DNA of 64,000 nucleotides, from positions 55,855,501 through 55,919,500 of the forward strand of contig NC_071667.1 of the NCBI RefSeq assembly GCF_028554725.1, read 5' to 3'. Shown in pieces: positions 1 to 12,399 of this stretch. Origin of the DNA: Zeugodacus cucurbitae (lineage: Eukaryota > Arthropoda > Insecta > Diptera > Tephritidae). A program made the position numbers and the translations under genes. The stretch's first letter is position 1. Every line of letters begins with the position of its first letter. Below the pieces are notes generated by a model. That model saw only the letters and a program-made list of their open reading frames with translations. It had not been told where the DNA came from and searched no databases.

Positions 1-1
1 G

Positions 2-3000
2 GCCGACTCTGCAGATCTCGAGAACGCGGACCCTTTAAAGCAAATGTACATATATCAATATGAACAGCAACGCATGGACTCCGGTGTTGAAATGAGTCCG
101 GCGGCAGGCAGAACACCGCCACAACCAATGCCACGTGGCATCTTACGCAAATCATCTTCACATTCGGCGAATCGCACAAAGCGCAATTCGATGATCGAAG
201 GTCAGCAATCGAAATTGACGAAGCAAGAGAAACGTCGCAGTCTACAAGAGCCACCGTATCATCATGCAATCGGTTCGTCCGAAGAGCTGGGTGAAGTATT
301 CGAAGAGGAGGCCGAACTATATGCAGTGCCACAGCCACGTCAAGAGCGTCTTTCACGCAAAGATTTGGATGCGCGTATGCGTTTACTCTCGTCGCTGCCG
401 CGTTCCGAACTAAAGTGTTACGCCGAAATTGCGGCCATTTTGGAGTCATCAACCGAGTACCAGGTCGCCTACGATCCAGCGGCATTGAAGAAAGAAGTGA
501 GTCGTGCGCTCAGTCAGCAAAAGAAGGTGTCATTCAACGACATACACACACTCACAGAGAACGAACCAGAAGTTGGTTTGACTTTGCAACAGCAACAAAC
601 ACAACAACAACCATTGCTTGCACCAGAAGCGCGTCAACGCTTCACAACACCACCAAATTCACCGAATATCTCGGTAGCCGGTGGACCGTCAGCGACACGT
701 CGCTCCTCACAAATGGAGCAACATCAAACGGCCAAACGTTTGGCCGCACTCGACGAGCAAGAGAAACGTAAGATTGAGAGCAATCGCTTCAAGCGCTTGC
801 AAATCCAATGGGAACTGATGAGCAAAGACTCGACAATGTTAAAGGAGTTGGCTAGCGCACAAGAGACGAAGAGCGGTGGCTCGACACCGACTGCAACGGC
901 GGCATCGGCGACAGCAGCGGCGGCGGCAGCAGCAGCAGCGAATGCAGCGCACAAATCGCGTATACCGCGGCCAGTCAGCTATCCAGCGGGAAAGTGAGTA
1001 CAATTTGTAGCCTGTTGAAGTTCGAAGTAGTTGTTTTGACTTTGTATATCGAAAATGTAGTGCATCCCAAGAAAGTAGTTATTGTAGAACGTAGTTTTTG
1101 CACTTTTTCGTTTACTTTGGGTAGTTGGCAGTCTATTAAATCATAGTTTTTACTAATTTCCAGTACTAGTAGTCTGTTATTTTGTAATGCAATGTGTTGG
1201 TGCTGTCTTTCAGATTACTCTTATTTGTATTCGTGTTATTTTTTGTTTGCACACTTAACTCATAATGAATATTTAGGCATCTGTATAGCGGAAATCGCAA
1301 ATTATTTAATTCGAATTTAAATTTCGAAATTTAATTTTGTTTAATTCAAATTTTTATTTACTTGTCATTTGTATACAACAACAAACAAGTAGTATTATAC
1401 AATTACTGATTTATAAAGAAACCAATACAAGAATCAGATAGACAAATTTCCATGCTAAGTTCGAAAATTACACGGAAAATTACGGCAAAATCGAAATTTT
1501 TTCTAGGTATTGTACGAAACAGATTTTTTTCCGTGAGATTGAGACTTAAAAAAACAAAATTGCATTTTCCGATTTTCGAAGTTAGCCACCAAAATCGAAA
1601 TATTTAATTTCGAAGTTCGAAAAATCCAAAATATTAAAAAAATCTACAAATTCTGCCAGCAAGCTTATATGATAGTTGCTATAAGGTTTCCAGTATATTT
1701 CGTTATATGAACTTTGTATTATTTTTCGAAGATCAGACTTTGGCCCTTCATATCAACTGTTATACTATAACCTTGAGCGAAAATTGTTATACACCATTGA
1801 TTTAAGATTTTTTCGAGCTTCGAAACCAAATACTTCGTTTTTGAGGCTAACTTCGAAAAGCGGGGAATGTAATTTTTATAATTATGTCTCACCATTAAAT
1901 TAAGAGAACATTTTAGATTATTTGATATATTGATTTTTATTTAAAAAAAAACCTTTTTTCGAACTTTGAAACCAAATATTTCGATTTTGAAATTTTTAAT
2001 ATTTGCTCGAATATTTTAAGAAATTATATACAAACAAAAAATAGTAGTAAATAGATCTATTTTCGAAAAATAGATTTTTGAAATATTTAAAAATAAATTC
2101 AAAATTTGTATTTTTAACAAGTATTCGAATTTTTTTCCGAACTTCGACTTTTTCCTAAATCAAAACCCGTTGTTTGAAGAATGTGAAATTCTGATCATTT
2201 ATGAAGTGCCAAATTTTATGTAGGAATTAGTTGATCTGGTCCTAGAAAGATAATCAATATCCATTAACCTCTCAGTAATACCTAAAAATACCTTCAGCGA
2301 TAAGATTAGCAATAATAGTTGGAGTAATTAGCATAAAAATAGTAGTAGAATTAGTAGTTTGGGCAAATGGTACTAAAAATGGTTTTCGTAGTATGTTTCG
2401 GAAAATTTCGTAGAAGGTTGTGTATGTATGTATATCTGTGGTGGAATCGTTATTACTACTTTAGTAATTTAGCAGCAATTTTAGGAGTAGACGTCCTCTA
2501 AAAGTATGAAAATTAGGAGTAGCCATATTAAGAATAACAATAATAGGAATTTTATATACATTTGTAGGAGTGAATTGGGTTAGTAGTGGTAAAAAGAGTA
2601 GTGAAATTTTATGTTTTTCTTAGGAATTGCGTATATCTGAGGAGTAAAATACATCCTCATTTCGTCAAAAACACACACAAACAAAGAAGTTCGAAGTGAA
2701 ATTTTGTATACAATTTTTTTCTAATTTTTTTCACGTTTTTTCTCATTTTTTTATTTTCATGAATACCGCTAAAATATTACCTAACTTTACTTTTGGAAAA
2801 ATTATGTACAAATTTATCTTATTTACAACTATATTATATGTACTACACCCGTATATTCGTTGCAACACATACAAACCATCTGTACATACAAACAAACAAC
2901 AAATATTTTTGTCCAAAAATATATATCTATGTATATAATATTTTGCATGTATGGCTTCTAGAGCTAGAAATGCTAATTGCAACATGAAACCTGTTTTGAA

Positions 3001-3342
3001 ACAGTTAGATAAAGTGAAAACCACTAAACTAAGTATATCTCCACAAATTGGCAGAATTAGCACACAAGAAGCGGATGGCAAGACAACACGTTCGCCCAGT
3101 CGCATTGTGCCACCGAAACGTTACAGCATGACAGCGGCAGTGACAAATGCGGGCGTTGGAGTTGGTGTTACGCGTGCGCGTACGCCCAATAGTCGAGCGG
3201 CGGTGACAGCGCCGAATACACCCAAGCGACGAGTGCAGTCGCCAAGGTGAGTGCGCAAGCAGATATATATTTAAATGGTATATTAATTAATTTAATTTAT
3301 CTTATTTCAACTAATTTCAGAACAACACCACGCGTGCGATAA
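2..3342 (+). CDS. 3' part of a basic Ser/Pro-rich protein gene, unrecognised
   Basis: The 5' part lies outside the window. Exons read as 2-993, 2962-3246 and 3321-3342. The frame is open from the first bases, the splice phases agree, and 432 codons end at TAA 3340-3342. I do not recognise the protein. It is basic and low in complexity: GILRK near the start, Gln runs, an alanine run near codon 290 of the visible part, and a tail rich in SPSR, RTPNSR and TPKRR motifs. A short acidic patch (EELGEVFEEEAE) precedes a more ordered stretch (about bases 340-540) that could be a small helical domain. KKVSF at about 521-535 fits the RVxF docking motif for protein phosphatase 1. The basic Ser/Pro tail resembles microtubule-associated proteins. 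A cytoskeletal or phosphatase-regulator role is only a guess. The last exon adds just seven full codons after a split one. Confidence 0.75.
994..2961 (+). other. Intron of the first gene, AT-rich with repeated TTCGAA words
   Basis: The donor is GTGAGT at 994 and the acceptor is CTTCTAG ending at 2961. The intron is very AT-rich and contains no credible coding segment. Between about 1300 and 2150 the palindrome TTCGAA and near variants recur many times, suggesting a decayed repeat. Short open frames at 2696-3105 are AT-rich chance frames. Confidence 0.6.
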
Positions 3343-5795
3343 AGCGCAAATCAAGCAAATCCACAAACCCGACATCCCCAAACTCACACACGACACATTG
3401 AAAGACATGCTATGCTCTGCAATGAAAAATACAAAAACAAATTTATGCTATTTATGAATGCATAGTTTTCGTACTGATTTCTACTAGTTTAGGCTGAAAA
3501 GTATATACACAAGCAGATAAAAGAATCGTGAAATTCATACGATCGTATTTGAATGCAACGTTAACGGTACAATCAAGCACAGTGCGTAAGAAATGAAATT
3601 AGAAAATGAAAATTGCTGCGTAAGTGACAGCGCAACACGTTTTGGAAGCGATAAGCTAATTGTTAAACGCTATAATAATGCAAGCGAAATGCAATGCAAC
3701 ACTGCGAGCATCAACAGATATATATATATATATATAAATATGTATAAGTAACGGCGTATAATGCAAATTTGTACGAGCCTAAAAGTGATATTACGTGAAT
3801 GAGATGAGCAAAGTGTAGTAGTTGGTTGGCAAGCTCTAGTATTTCCTTAGTTGCTAATCTACTATACATAAAATACATACATACATACAATTAAGAAGAG
3901 GAGTTAAATAAATTAATTTTAATTTTTATTTCAACTTTAATGCAAGAAGAAATGTACTAATTTAACTAAATATGTAAAATGTAATGCAATAATCGTACTA
4001 TACATACATACAAACATACAGAAATATATATATATAAAGAAATATGATGTTATGAAGTCGCAGAGAAGTGAAAAAAAAAACAAAAATTAATTGTATGCAA
4101 TATGCAACAACTATTTATACAAACACACATACAGGCATACATGCGTACATGCATACATACATATATATATTAAGAAGTGAGCAAGCAAATAAGTATGCAA
4201 ACATATAGTACACCCAAGTCGTCTCATTTCCCTTCGAAAGTGCATATTTCCGTAATGCCTGTGTATGCTGAGCGCTACTGCTAGCTAGCATGCTCACCGC
4301 TCGAATGCGTAGCCAAATGGAAATTTATTAACGTATTACAACAACAAGCAAAAAAAAGAAAATTAGCTCAAATTCAAAAAAAAAAAGTATTGCTAAAAAG
4401 CGCCGCTAATGTGTGTGCAGCAAAAGTATGTACAACAAAAAAACAAAAAGCAAAAAGCTATAAAATACAAAAACAACAATGCAGCAAACACACACATACA
4501 CCTATTGTATGTTACAACAACACTATTGTATTGCGTTATTAGCGCAAAGAGGCGCCCATCTTCAACTAACTAATTACCAAGCAACGGCGTTGTAATCATT
4601 AAATAATTACATTCAATATAATTGAGGCATGTATAATTAAAGAAAAAAAAGCGAAAAAGCGAAAGAAACAATAAACACACTCACACATATATACATAATA
4701 CATCGCTATGCTCGTAATTGAAAACTGAATTATCGTTTTTTACGGTATATTGTAAAGGAATAATGTAAAGATTCGTGATTCGTAATGCGATACATGTGTA
4801 TGTAGTAATTCTTTTTCAAATATGTAATTAAAATTTTTCGTTTGCTGCTCAATGAAATGCCTTGAAATATCGTATTTTGCGCTTTTTTACATTGGAAAAC
4901 TATTCTTTAAACTCGTGTTATAGCGTTATGAAATATAGAGCAAAATAAAAATATGTAAAAAACAAAAGTAACGGTACTGCAGAACGTTTATAATTTTGTA
5001 TAACAAATAACTGTAAAGTGTGCACACCACTTAATTTCGGCAAAATTTTTGTGATTTTTTTGCGTTACAAGCCAACTGAAAACCCAAAAGCAAATGAAAT
5101 TGAACGGAAAAATTAAAATTTAACCGTTAGCGGTCTGCCGCAGTGACTTGTGCTTGTCGTATTGAACGCATATTTAACGTATGTATGCATTTGATGGCTT
5201 CCGTTTGGTCCTTGGACCACCCACTTCCTAATTAACAGCTGCTTCAGCAGTTTCAGCTTGAAAAGTTGTTCTATTTATTATTTCTAATTTATTCTTAACT
5301 TTCTTTTAACTCTTACTTTGCATACATATATATATCGATCGATTATTTTCTAACTCAATTTGTACTACATGTGTGCATCTAAGTTGGTATTTAAGTTTTT
5401 GCTGCTGTTTTAATATAATTTTAATTGCTAAAGCAAACTTGTTTACTTATTTAATTTAACAAAAAGTGTAAACAAAAAACAACAACAACAAAAATCAAAC
5501 AAACATATTTTGATCATTAATACAGTGAAAAGTAACGTATATAAAATTCTAACTGTATTTGTATCATCTCTATTGTATACTGTATCCTTTATCATATTAG
5601 TACATACTATCCTATACAACAACAATAAACAAATATAATATATATATATGTATAATTTGAAGATATTTGCAGAAGAATTTAACATAATGAAAGATAACAA
5701 AAACGCTAAGTAAAATGTATAAAAACAAAAAAAAACAACAATCCAAATAAATATAAATATTATATTAAATAAAAAGTATTAAGAAAAGTAATAAA
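3343..5795 (+). other. Long 3' UTR and downstream flank of the first gene
   Basis: After the stop codon comes about 2.4 kb of AT-rich sequence without coding potential. It has a TA dinucleotide run near 3717-3737, CATA/CATACA runs near 3880, 4015 and 4130, and several AATAAA-like signals. Signals near 3905, near 4945 and a dense cluster at about 5745-5795 could each end the transcript. Long 3' UTRs with several poly(A) sites are common for insect neural and cytoskeletal genes. The true end cannot be fixed from sequence alone. Confidence 0.5.
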
Positions 5796-5910
5796 ATGGC
5801 AAGTTGTTTCAATTAATTCATGTATTTATATTGGATTTACATTTCATGTCGGTTTTTAGGCCAGCTGTAGCAGCTAGCGCATTTTTAATTACTTTTTTTC
5901 AAAAACACTT

Positions 5911-7079
5911 ATACTACGATCGGACCGACATTTACTACGTTTATGCTTCATCTCTACTCGATTATATTCAACCCACATGCATAAACACTTCTTCAGCACG
6001 AGTTAAATGATCTACTCGGATAGAATATACACATTTTCTTTACGTATGTAGACGAGTTAACTCGGATGCATAAACGGATTTAGAGTTAAGTTGAACGTCA
6101 AATCAGCTGATTTTTTGTGCCGGTGTATATTGCTTTGACAAATTGCATATACGGGGTTCCCGTATTGCCAATTTTTCGCTAAAAACCCCTACGCTGCTTA
6201 CTACCGAATTTTTGCGGCAAACGCCTGGTACTGTGTAGTACTACAGTAACCGGTTATTGGTTACTTTTTGGCACCGGTTTTTTTGTGGCCCACCGGTATC
6301 ACTGTGGGTAGTCGGATGGTGTAGCGAAAATCGGTTTTTTGCAAAAACTTCGACGAGTGGTTAGTCGGTTTTCATAGAAAAACCGGTTTTTTGGGTCGGT
6401 CAGTGGTCGGTTTTGCTCGTGCGTTTCTACCCGAACACTACTCAACCGATTTATGCCGCACACCCCTTATATCTGGAAAATACGGACATATTTATAATAC
6501 GTGGCAGCCCTCAATTTAATTCAATTCAGAATTTACCTCGAGTAGAGTATTTACCGTTTATGCTTATAGGCTTTACCCATTTAGAATATAACCGTGTAGA
6601 AAAGAAGCATAAACGTAGTAATTGACATATTTTGCCATCCCAAAATTGTCAGTTAATACTTTTGTCCAACATGATTTAATCCGCATCCCAAGTTCCTTTA
6701 TTATATCTAATAGGATTAAACGTTGTTTGTTCAACTCTTCTATCTGCAAAGGTGCTGGGTAGTAAGAGTCTCGATCAATTCTCATGAAGAATCATCGTTG
6801 CGCACGATATTTAGCTAGCACTTCAAAGCCAATACCTTCATTATTAAAATTTTGTTGCCGTGACTATATAAAACACGATCCTTAATAATAATTATGAGAA
6901 AATAATAAAAATTCTAAAACATACCATTCTCGTTGCTCAAAATTTAAACAAACAAATAAATTTGTGTACTGTCAATGAAAACGCATCGAAAACACATAAT
7001 GTCGGTCAGAGCGACTTTGGTTCCACAATCCACTAGTTGTGTTTGCAAGTTGTTTTCAATGTCGGTCCGATCGTAGTAT
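5911..7079. mobile_element. Outer TIR DNA element (host of a nested element)
   Basis: The 20-base word TACTACGATCGGACCGACAT at 5912-5931 has its exact reverse complement at 7059-7078, and the match extends one base outward to 21 bp. That gives an element of about 1.17 kb, or about 0.48 kb once the inner element is removed. No transposase is visible, so it is non-autonomous. The left TIR ends exactly where the inner element begins. No clear target duplication could be assigned, so the superfamily is unknown. Confidence 0.65.
5932..6623. mobile_element. Inner TIR element with subterminal GCATAAACG repeats
   Basis: TTACTACGTTTATGCTTC at 5932-5949 is the exact reverse complement of 6604-6621, and imperfect pairing continues inward for tens of bases. 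GACAT flanks both sides (5927-5931 and 6624-6628), a possible 5-bp target duplication. The 9-mer GCATAAACG, in either orientation with at most one mismatch, occurs at 5938, 5979, 6068, 6555 and 6607, all near the ends. This resembles transposase-binding subterminal repeats. No coding region is present. Confidence 0.65.
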
Positions 7080-7324
7080 TATAATCGAGAATAGATAATC
7101 TGAATGCAGTATTATGTAGCTGTTTAGACTTTATAATCTTAAAATTTGAAAGACCATACAATTGATGAAAAGTATCAAAAATGTATCAAAATCAATAATT
7201 TTACTAATCGATAATTGTGTATCGAAATAGTTTGTTATCAATAATTTTTAATACTGTTGCTTGCTCTATAGAATCCATTTTGCTCTCTAGGATACATATT
7301 TTTGTTTTAAAATTGCGATTGTTG

Positions 7325-8292
7325 TTGTAGACGCAAATTGAAGGGGGAAGCACAAATTTTATTGTTATCCAGGCTATTTAACGAGATGCCCAGGATACCT
7401 GCTGTTAGGGGTGTTAGAAGGGTCGGGTTCGTTGGGCAGGCAAATAGATGGATAATGTCATGTGAGGACTTCGTGTGTTAGGTATGTCGTGGTCCAGTGT
7501 GGATATATAGGAACTTAACCCGCTAGAGTATCCAGAACTAAGATGTTCAAGGCAACTCGATCTTGTCGTTTGACTTCAAGTACGCCATTCATTGGAATGG
7601 AGTCAAGGAAGTTGTTAATGACATATTGAATGACATTTAAGGGGTTAGGTGAGTTTCAAAGTGTTTGGAATAACATTATCTAGTTAATGAAAGAAGGATT
7701 TTTTATATTTTTATTATAACTATTTTTTTCGAACCGAAAATTTGACAAAAAAAAAATTATGAGTTATGATGTCCACCGCAAGATCGGACACGTCATGGGC
7801 AATTAGATGCCAACGGCTAAGTCTTCAGAATTTTGAAATGAAAAATACTGTTTAAACATGTATCTTTGATAAGCTTAGTTGTTTAAATGAAATATATTAC
7901 AAACATATAAATTAAAAAACCCTTGTTTTTAACCTCTGAAACCCTTAAGGCGTGTCGGAAGTTGTCTACGTCGAAGCCTTGTCGCTGTATTGTTCGTTGT
8001 CATCGACGCACTGTAAGTATTATTTCTTAATGCTCCAGGGCTCTGATTCAAACAAATAAGGGATGATTTCGATGAAAGCATTCCAGCAGAAAGAGCTTTG
8101 AGAGTAATTCATTATGCTTCTTAACTGGGCGCATAGTGGTCTCATTATGTAGGTGATCTCCAGGTGTCATTAGGAGACATTCAGTAATCGTCCGGAGAGC
8201 AATGTTCTGACACGTCTGTATCTTCTTCTGCTGCATCCCGGCGAAATGAGGTGACAGTCTCCGGGTGTACATATCATAAAAGCGGCACTGTT
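7325..8292 (-). pseudogene. LINE (Jockey-like) 3' end, reverse transcriptase remnant
   Basis: On the minus strand, 8272-8048 encodes a stretch with IQTCQNIALRTIT, typical of the C-terminal thumb/connection part of Jockey-type reverse transcriptases. Further downstream on the same strand (about 7520-7330) a frame contains HLFACPTNPT-like and LTPL-like residues, matching the terminal Cys/His knuckle of those elements. Frames are broken between the pieces and the 5' two thirds are absent. It is a dead fragment. The clade assignment is from remembered motifs, and an I-clade relative is possible. Confidence 0.6.
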
Positions 8293-8593
8293 TCGTAAAT
8301 CCGATGGTAGAGGAAACAAGACCTGAACTTTTGTTTGCTAGTGGTCAATATCAGATCACATCCCGGGACCATACTGTTTCAAGCAAACAAAAATCTTTCG
8401 CTACTTAACAGTAAAAAAGTTAAATTTAACCTAAAGCCGATTGCGATAACCGTTGAAGCAAGTGAAATAACTGCATGTTTGGTTCCCGAGGACTTACTAT
8501 TGACATTTGGCCAATATGTCGAGTAAAACAAATTTATTTCAGTGCCGTCGTTGAAATCCCTTAGAAGCAGGTTGAATAGTTGAATTGTTTCCG

Positions 8594-10120
8594 TTTTTAT
8601 ATTCTTGCAACAAAGTTGCTAGAGAGTATTATAGTTTTGTTCACATAACGGTTGTTTGTAACACCCAAAACTAAACGAGTTAGATATGGGGTTATGTATA
8701 CCAAAGTGATCAGGGTGAAGAGTGGAGTTCAAATCCGAATCTCTGTCTGTCCGTCCGTCCGTCTGTGCAAGCTGTAACTTGAGTAAAAATTAAGATATCT
8801 TGATGAAACTTGGCACACAAATGAGCACAATCGGACCACTGCCACGCCCACAAAATGGCGAAAACCGAAAACACATAAAGTGTCATAACTAAGCCATAAA
8901 TAAAGTTGTAACAGTAAAATTTGGAATAAAGGATCGCACTATGAAGGGGCATATTTGGATGTAAATTTTTTGGGGAGCCCACGGCCACGCCCACTGCCCC
9001 GCCTCGGAAACCAATAGAGCTATATAAACCAAACTTTCCTCAGTCGTTTTTTTAGCCACTTCTTAATACAGTCCAAAAATGAAAGAAATCGGATAATAAC
9101 CACGCCTACCTCCCATACAAAGGTTAGGTTGTAAATTACTAAAAGTGGGTTTACTCACTAACGAAAAACGTCAGAAACACTAAATTTCACATAAGAAATG
9201 GCAGATGGAAGCTGCACTCAGATTTTTTTACAAAATGGAAAATGGGCGTGGCGTCGCCCATTTATGGGTCAAAAACCATACCTCAGGAACTACTCGACTG
9301 ATTTCAATGAAACTTGGTTTTTAATAGTTTCCTTACATCCCAATGATATGTTGTGAAAATAGGCCAAATCGCTTTACAACCACGCCTACTTCCTATATAC
9401 CACAACTTTGAAGACGATCTGAATCGTTTACATTACAATATATGAGGCATTCTCTGGAAAAAAGCCTCTTGAAAAAAAGTTCTTTATTTTCTTTGGCAAT
9501 GATATATCTTATAGTATATGTAAAACCTAAAATAAAACATATGCTGTTAGGTCTGTGTAACGCGGGGTTGCCATATTATAAGGGGCCAAAGTTTTTTGTA
9601 AAAAAAATTTCGAACCGCATTAACTTCAAAACTAATGAACAGATTTTAAAACACCATTTGACTTTTTTGTACAGAATTTCTCAAACTTAAACAACTGTGA
9701 ACCGCAGCGTAACCCAGAATTAACGACGTGGACGTAGCAGATATTTAATCCCTTTCTGTTTTTTTATTTTTAAATATTGTTTTTAATTTTTTTGTATTTT
9801 TAAAATTTTTATTTATTTTTTGTTTTTTTGGTTTTTGTTTTTTATTTAAAATTATTACGAACTTGAATCTAATCTAAGCCCCATTCTAAAAGTCGCCGAA
9901 ATCGAACCATAGGTTTTTAAGGCCCCATATATCGAACACGAGGGCCTCGGTGCTTCTAAACTAATATTATGGTTTCCAACTTTCAATGGACTTTATACAA
10001 TATATATGACGAATATGTGGGTCAAATTGTGTATTATATAATATAAATAAAGTTAAATAAATAAATTGCGAGAGTATAAAATGTTCGGTTACACCCGAAC
10101 TTAGACCTTCCTTACTTGTT
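8594..10120 (+). repeat. Dispersed repeat, copy 1 (about 1.5 kb, near full length)
   Basis: It begins TTTTTATATTCTTGCAAC and ends with a hairpin (GTTCGG ... CCGAAC at about 10083-10100) followed by CTTCCTTACTTGTT. It is clearly the same family as 47253-48653 and 30221-31056. Shared landmarks are the GTCTGTCCGTCCGTC block (about 8743-8765), GATGAAACTTGGCACA, CCACGCCCAC and the terminal TTCGGTT hairpin. No transposase or RT is recognised. The family is of a type abundant in fly genomes; its mode of movement is unknown to me. Confidence 0.75.
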
Positions 10121-11122
10121 TTAATACAGTTTAAATATAACTGCAAGACTTGGGCTTATGAGCTTTATGGTTATTCCTATATAATAGGAAGAGAATATGG
10201 GATATTTCAAACTGAACACCATTTTACCGATTTAGGGAGCGGTAATGAATAATATTTCTTTGGATTTATTAAATCCCCTAATGTGAGATGAATTTAGTAA
10301 ATGTAAGTTTTTCAATGCGTATAATAAAACTTAGTTTATTCCAGAGTAAGATCAGCTCAAGACAAGCTCTGCTTTTTCTAATACTTCCGCAAAATGAACT
10401 CGTACACAAGTCAATTATATATCACCCTTGCTCCACTTCCCAACGCTGCCGAGCATAATTGTCAATCAATGAATGACCTATAATTGTCATTTCCAATCTT
10501 CGGTTGATGTGCGGCTAAGCGTTACGGCGAGTCTACACATATGCGCGTATTTATTGAACTGGCGGTTGCAATGCAAACCAACCAAAGCGATAACCGAACT
10601 GCAATTTGCGGCTGCATTATGAGAATTACCGCCTAAGTACATATGTATGTAATAGCTCTTTGGCGGCAACAAAAGGCATTTGGTTGAATTGTTAATGCGA
10701 CTCGAATCGTCACAATGAAGTGCGACAAATGGCTATAAGTGCAGAAGCGTTCAAGTATACAGCAGCCGAACAAGCAGTGATCAATAGAACACACACAATT
10801 AGCATAAGAGGTGTGAGTGGCGTGAATTGGTCTTAAATGGTGGGCGATGAAAATAGAGTGTGGCGCGGTGAGCAGATTTGATTTGCTATGGCTGAATGTG
10901 TGCCGCTAAGTGCAGCGCTCTTCGAATTCCAAAACTTTTCGAAATTAGGAAAAAATTGTTTCGAAACAGAAGCTTTTATTGTGTGTGTGTTTTCTAGCTG
11001 CTGAGATGCTATTAGTGTGAGTTTTGCTCACACTTCCTCTCATTTATAGAGCTTTTCAGTGTTTTCCATAATAGAGTGGAGTGGAGCAAAGAATTTTGTG
11101 TGAGAAAGTATGGAGGCGAATA
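10121..11122. other. Intergenic, nothing recognised
   Basis: AT-rich single-copy-looking sequence. Around 10450-10980 base composition is more balanced, with AATTGTCA-type words and a GTGTGTGTGT run near 10980. This could be regulatory, but no gene or promoter can be supported. Confidence 0.4.
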
Positions 11123-11780
11123 AGTGGGCTATTAAGAGGTCAAATTATTATATACCATTCACAAGTAAGGTTCGTAATATAGTACACCGAAAGTATTGTT
11201 ACGGCCACCAGGTTCTACGTAAATTCGCAATTTAACAGTGTCAAATCGCACAACCGAGGCCATTTTGTGAAATAGCACATTCACCAAACTTGGTTTTCAA
11301 TAAGTCGATAGTGACATTCGCTGTGGAGTTTGTGGACCCGTCTTGTCCAAGTCCATATCATCCAATTCGGGTCAAACATATAGGGTTATCCTTGAGCGGT
11401 AGCAATTTCCATTCATAGTAATGTGCCGGTCTTGATCATCACGGAAGAAGTCCGGGTTTTCCGAGTTCGAGTCCTAGTTTTTCGGGATGTAATGGTAACT
11501 CATTTAGTACGTGTGGATTGCTGTATGTCCCGCATATTTTGATTATTGACGAAAATGAGCCAAAAATGAGCCTCATCATAAATTGGCTCTAGCGCTCTAA
11601 AAATTGAGGCCACAGACTCCGAATTTCGGTAATAAATTTTAATAATTTCGACTCGTTGTTGGATCGTTGGATAAATGGCAAACCTTACTGAAAAGAAATG
11701 TCGAAAGAGCGGGAAAAAATTTGACGTCGTTTGCTGTCCCTATCGGTCTACTTTTGTAGCTACCCTATTGAAAAGCTCTT
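11123..11780 (-). mobile_element. Tc1/mariner-like element, internally deleted, copy 1
   Basis: Reading the minus strand, the sequence starts TA|AAGAGCTTTTCAATAGGG and continues nearly identically to the element at 59861 for about 200 bases. It then jumps to the GATGAGGCTCATTT region that codes for the first catalytic Asp (DEAHF) and goes on to a decayed 3' half (about 11220-11540). The frame is broken many times. The far end near 11123 is tentative, resting on a weak match to the terminal word. Target TA is at 11781-11782. Confidence 0.65.
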
Positions 11781-12261
11781 TACTGCATTTATTCAATTCT
11801 TGCTATATATATTTCTTACAATACTTGATGTCAGTATCTCTCTTTTGAGTAAACTTATTCGTGCGCTTATTCTCTTAGAATAATATTATGGATTCCGATT
11901 TATAAAATCAAACGTTAGTACGTAGTATATAACTTCCTCAATAATTAATATTTATGAACTTATGGAACGTTTAACTTCATCTATAAACTAAATTTATGAA
12001 CTTCTCGAACCCCTTTATTGACATTTTTTAAATTATTTATTGATTCTAATTGAATTTTAATATTTATACATTCATAATCGCTTCATGAAAGTGCCTCCCC
12101 ATCTTTCAGAAAATTTTTATAATGCCATTCCACAGTTCACTTGTAGTCCGATCACAAATGATCATGATCCGCATTATTATTTAAGTTTAGAGAATGCAAC
12201 TGGCATGCTATGTAGTAATAATTATGCAGTTCATGCAAGCAAACAAAGCATATTAATAAGA

Positions 12262-12310
12262 AATTAAGTAAGGATGGGTTAAGACCGAGCGAAACAGAAT
12301 AGCATATAAA
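12262..12310 (-). repeat. Possible terminal fragment of the dispersed repeat
   Basis: TTAAGTAAGGATGGGTTAAGACC followed by a variant of the GTAACCGAA hairpin resembles, in reverse, the 3' end of the dispersed repeat family (compare 20492-20550). It is short and diverged, so the assignment is weak. Confidence 0.3.
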
Positions 12311-12399
12311 TAATAAATTATTAAGTTTAAGTATTCAAAATTTTTTTAACAGTTTCCGAAGTATGTGATAATGATCCAGCTAATTAAGTAAGAACGATA

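Noticed and set aside
724..954. Minus-strand frame with a poly-alanine start
   Set aside because: Antisense of the CAG/GCG-rich coding exon of the first gene.
2743..3105. 120-aa minus-strand frame overlapping the second exon of the first gene
   Set aside because: AT-rich antisense frame with no signal, domain or splice support.
4115..4297. Short minus-strand Met/Cys/Tyr-rich frame
   Set aside because: Produced by CATACATACA simple sequence in the 3' UTR.
8710..8994. 94-aa minus frame as a stand-alone gene
   Set aside because: It lies inside a dispersed repeat and recurs in other copies. It is treated as repeat-derived and discussed as a finding rather than annotated as a host gene.
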